Shown here one piece after another: positions 38,562-40,365 of a stretch of 40,365 nt of DNA. The translations under genes and the position numbers were made by a program. Positions within the stretch are counted from its first letter, which is position 1. Each line of letters opens with the position of its first letter. The notes under the pieces were generated by a model. It saw nothing but the letters and a program-made list of their open reading frames with translations, searched no databases and was not told the origin of the DNA. The DNA lies in the NCBI GenBank assembly GCA_900299395.1, contig OMJO01000017.1:1-40365 (forward strand). The letters are read 5' to 3'. The stretch comes from a bacterium (lineage in GTDB: Bacteria; Patescibacteriota; Saccharimonadia; Saccharimonadales; OMJO01).

Positions 38562-39408
38562 TTCTACCATATTTATTGTTGGCGCTAACGGTCAGCTCGG
38601 AACAGCACTAAGAGAAAAGTACCCTAATGCCAAGAGCGCGGACATTGAAGAGCTGGACATTACCGATAGTAATTCCGTAAACAGTTTTGATTGGTCGGGT
38701 ATAAAAGTGCTCATTAATGCTGCGGCGTACACCAACGTTGATGGCGCCGAGACTCCCGAAGGGCGTGTGGCTGCCTGGAAAGTGAACGCCGAAGCTGTCA
38801 AAAATCTGACTCATATTGCCTGGAAGCACAACATAATACTGGTACACATTTCTACTGATTATGTTTTTGATGGGACAAAAACGCCTCATTCGGAATCAGA
38901 ATATTACGCACCGCTCAGTGTCTACGGCGCTAGTAAGGCAGCGGGTGATTTACTCGTTTCACAACTTGAACAGTACTACATTCTCCGCACATCTTGGGTA
39001 ATCGGTGAGGGCAAAAACTTTGTGCGAACCATGCTTAGCGTTGCCCAAAAGGGCATTGATCCAGCGGTTGTGTCAGACCAAGTAGGACGTCTGACGTTTA
39101 CGAGTGAACTAGTAAAAGCCATCGATCACTTACTTTCAAATCACTGCGAATTTGGCACCTATAATGTTTCAAACGATGGCCTACCGGCCAGTTGGGCTGA
39201 TATTACACGTAAGATCTTTTCATTTGCCGGATATAAAAATTCTGTAACCGACACTACGACCGAGGAATACTATAAGGGGAAGGAAGGTATTGCACCCCGA
39301 CCATTACAAAGCATCTTTGATCTGGCTAAACTTCAGTCGACGGGCTTTACCAGTAGCGATTGGGAGAAGGATTTGGAATCATACGTAAAAAAGGAGATGA
39401 ATCAATGA
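38554..39408 (+). CDS. rfbD: dTDP-4-dehydrorhamnose reductase
   Basis: [55 protein letters not shown]. Confidence 0.93.
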
Positions 39409-40271
39409 AAGGCATAATTCTCGCAGGTGGTTCTGGTACACGCTTGTATCCACTTACCAAAGCAGTCAGTAAGCAACTAATGCCAATCTACGACAAACCG
39501 ATGATTTATTACCCGCTTAGTACTCTCATGTCTGCAGGCATTCGTGACATTCTAATTATTTCCACCCCACAGGACTTGCCACGCTTTGAAGCACTGCTTG
39601 GTAGCGGTGAGCAAATTGGCTGTAACTTTACCTACAAAGTGCAGGAAAAACCGCGCGGACTTGCCGACGCCTTCATTGTTGGCGAAGATTTCATTGGTGA
39701 CGACAAGGTTGCCATGGTGCTTGGTGACAATATCTTTTATGGCTCTGATATGGATGGCAAGCTCCAGGCTGCTGCCGACCCAGACGGAGGGGTTGTTTTT
39801 GGTTACCCAGTTGCTGACCCAGAACGGTATGGGGTTGTTGAATTTGATAAAGAGATGAACGTGGTATCAATCGAGGAAAAACCAGAAAAACCCAAATCAC
39901 ATTACGCTATACCTGGTCTGTACTTCTTCGATAACGATGTCGTCGAAATTGCCAAGAGCGTTAAGCCAAGCGCACGCGGGGAAGTTGAAATTACCGAGAT
40001 TCATAATGAATACCTGCGACGCGGCAAGTTGACGGTCATCTTGCTCGATCGCGGCACCGCTTGGCTCGACACCGGAACTTTTGCCAGCATGACACAAGCA
40101 TCTCAATTTGTACAAGTCATCGAAGAGCGGCAAGGCATGAAGATTGGCTGCATTGAAGAAGTGGCATTCCGACAAGGTTTCATAAACGCCCAGCAGCTCG
40201 AAGCACTAGCGCAAGATCTTATAAAAAGCGGCTACGGCAAATACTTACTACAGATTCTTGAATCGAAATAG
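39405..40271 (+). CDS. rfbA: Glucose-1-phosphate thymidylyltransferase
   Basis: [46 protein letters not shown] overlap with rfbD. Confidence 0.95.
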   Translation: MKGIILAGGSGTRLYPLTKAVSKQLMPIYDKPMIYYPLSTLMSAGIRDILIISTPQDLPRFEALLGSGEQIGCNFTYKVQEKPRGLADAFIVGEDFIGDDKVAMVLGDNIFYGSDMDGKLQAAADPDGGVVFGYPVADPERYGVVEFDKEMNVVSIEEKPEKPKSHYAIPGLYFFDNDVVEIAKSVKPSARGEVEITEIHNEYLRRGKLTVILLDRGTAWLDTGTFASMTQASQFVQVIEERQGMKIGCIEEVAFRQGFINAQQLEALAQDLIKSGYGKYLLQILESK

Positions 40272-40272
40272 T

Positions 40273-40365
40273 CTAACGCGGGTGTTGCTTCCTAAAGTCA
40301 CGAATATAATCTAGGATATCGAGTGTCGTTTCCCACCCCAATTCTTCGCGGGCTTTAGTAGGTGA
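40273..40365 (-). CDS. C-terminal end of an NAD-dependent epimerase/dehydratase (partial)
   Basis: Frame open to the window edge: SPTKAREELGWETTLDILDYIRDFRKQHPR*, typical extended-SDR nucleotide-sugar tail. Confidence 0.65.
   Translation of the reverse strand, partial: SPTKAREELGWETTLDILDYIRDFRKQHPR

Overview
The window is a compact, gene-dense bacterial chromosome segment. Gene content suggests Candidatus Saccharibacteria (TM7)/CPR: small single-domain enzymes, an archaeal-type AspRS, an Fe-S-less MutY-like protein and many lineage-specific membrane proteins. This taxonomic placement is inference only. No phage, transposase, integrase or CRISPR array was recognised, and the standard genetic code fits (TGA works as stop, including in ATGA overlaps). 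Contents include: two CAT-anticodon tRNAs (one clearly initiator) flanking an ftsB-like gene; a secreted beta-helix protein; a Dus; two ABC-2 export systems; MurC; a degraded glycoside-hydrolase-like remnant; MazG-like and YrdC/Sua5 proteins; a MutY-like glycosylase; a PEGA/beta-propeller membrane protein; a solitary ATCase; rhodanese and cyclase-family proteins; AspRS; a CBS-domain membrane protein; a DsbA-like protein; a divergent NRAMP; a CPA2 antiporter; NadD; UppP; a truncated LexA-like protein; GtrA; an O-antigen ligase-like protein; and a polysaccharide cluster (sugar-phosphotransferase, GT4, PMM/PGM, ManC, RmlA-D). The main second-look items are: (i) a 26.2-28.0 kb module of unknown proteins with a terminator-like hairpin whose 3' arm holds the likely Shine-Dalgarno of a 440-aa gene, followed by an unlisted 54-aa zinc-ribbon ORF coupled by ATGA/GTGA overlaps; (ii) an initiator tRNA lacking the first of the three canonical anticodon-stem G-C pairs; (iii) a LexA DNA-binding domain without a protease, inside an envelope operon; (iv) several genes with a -10 box placed for leaderless transcription; (v) active-site departures in the NRAMP, MutY and ATCase homologues, and a non-discriminating signature in AspRS.
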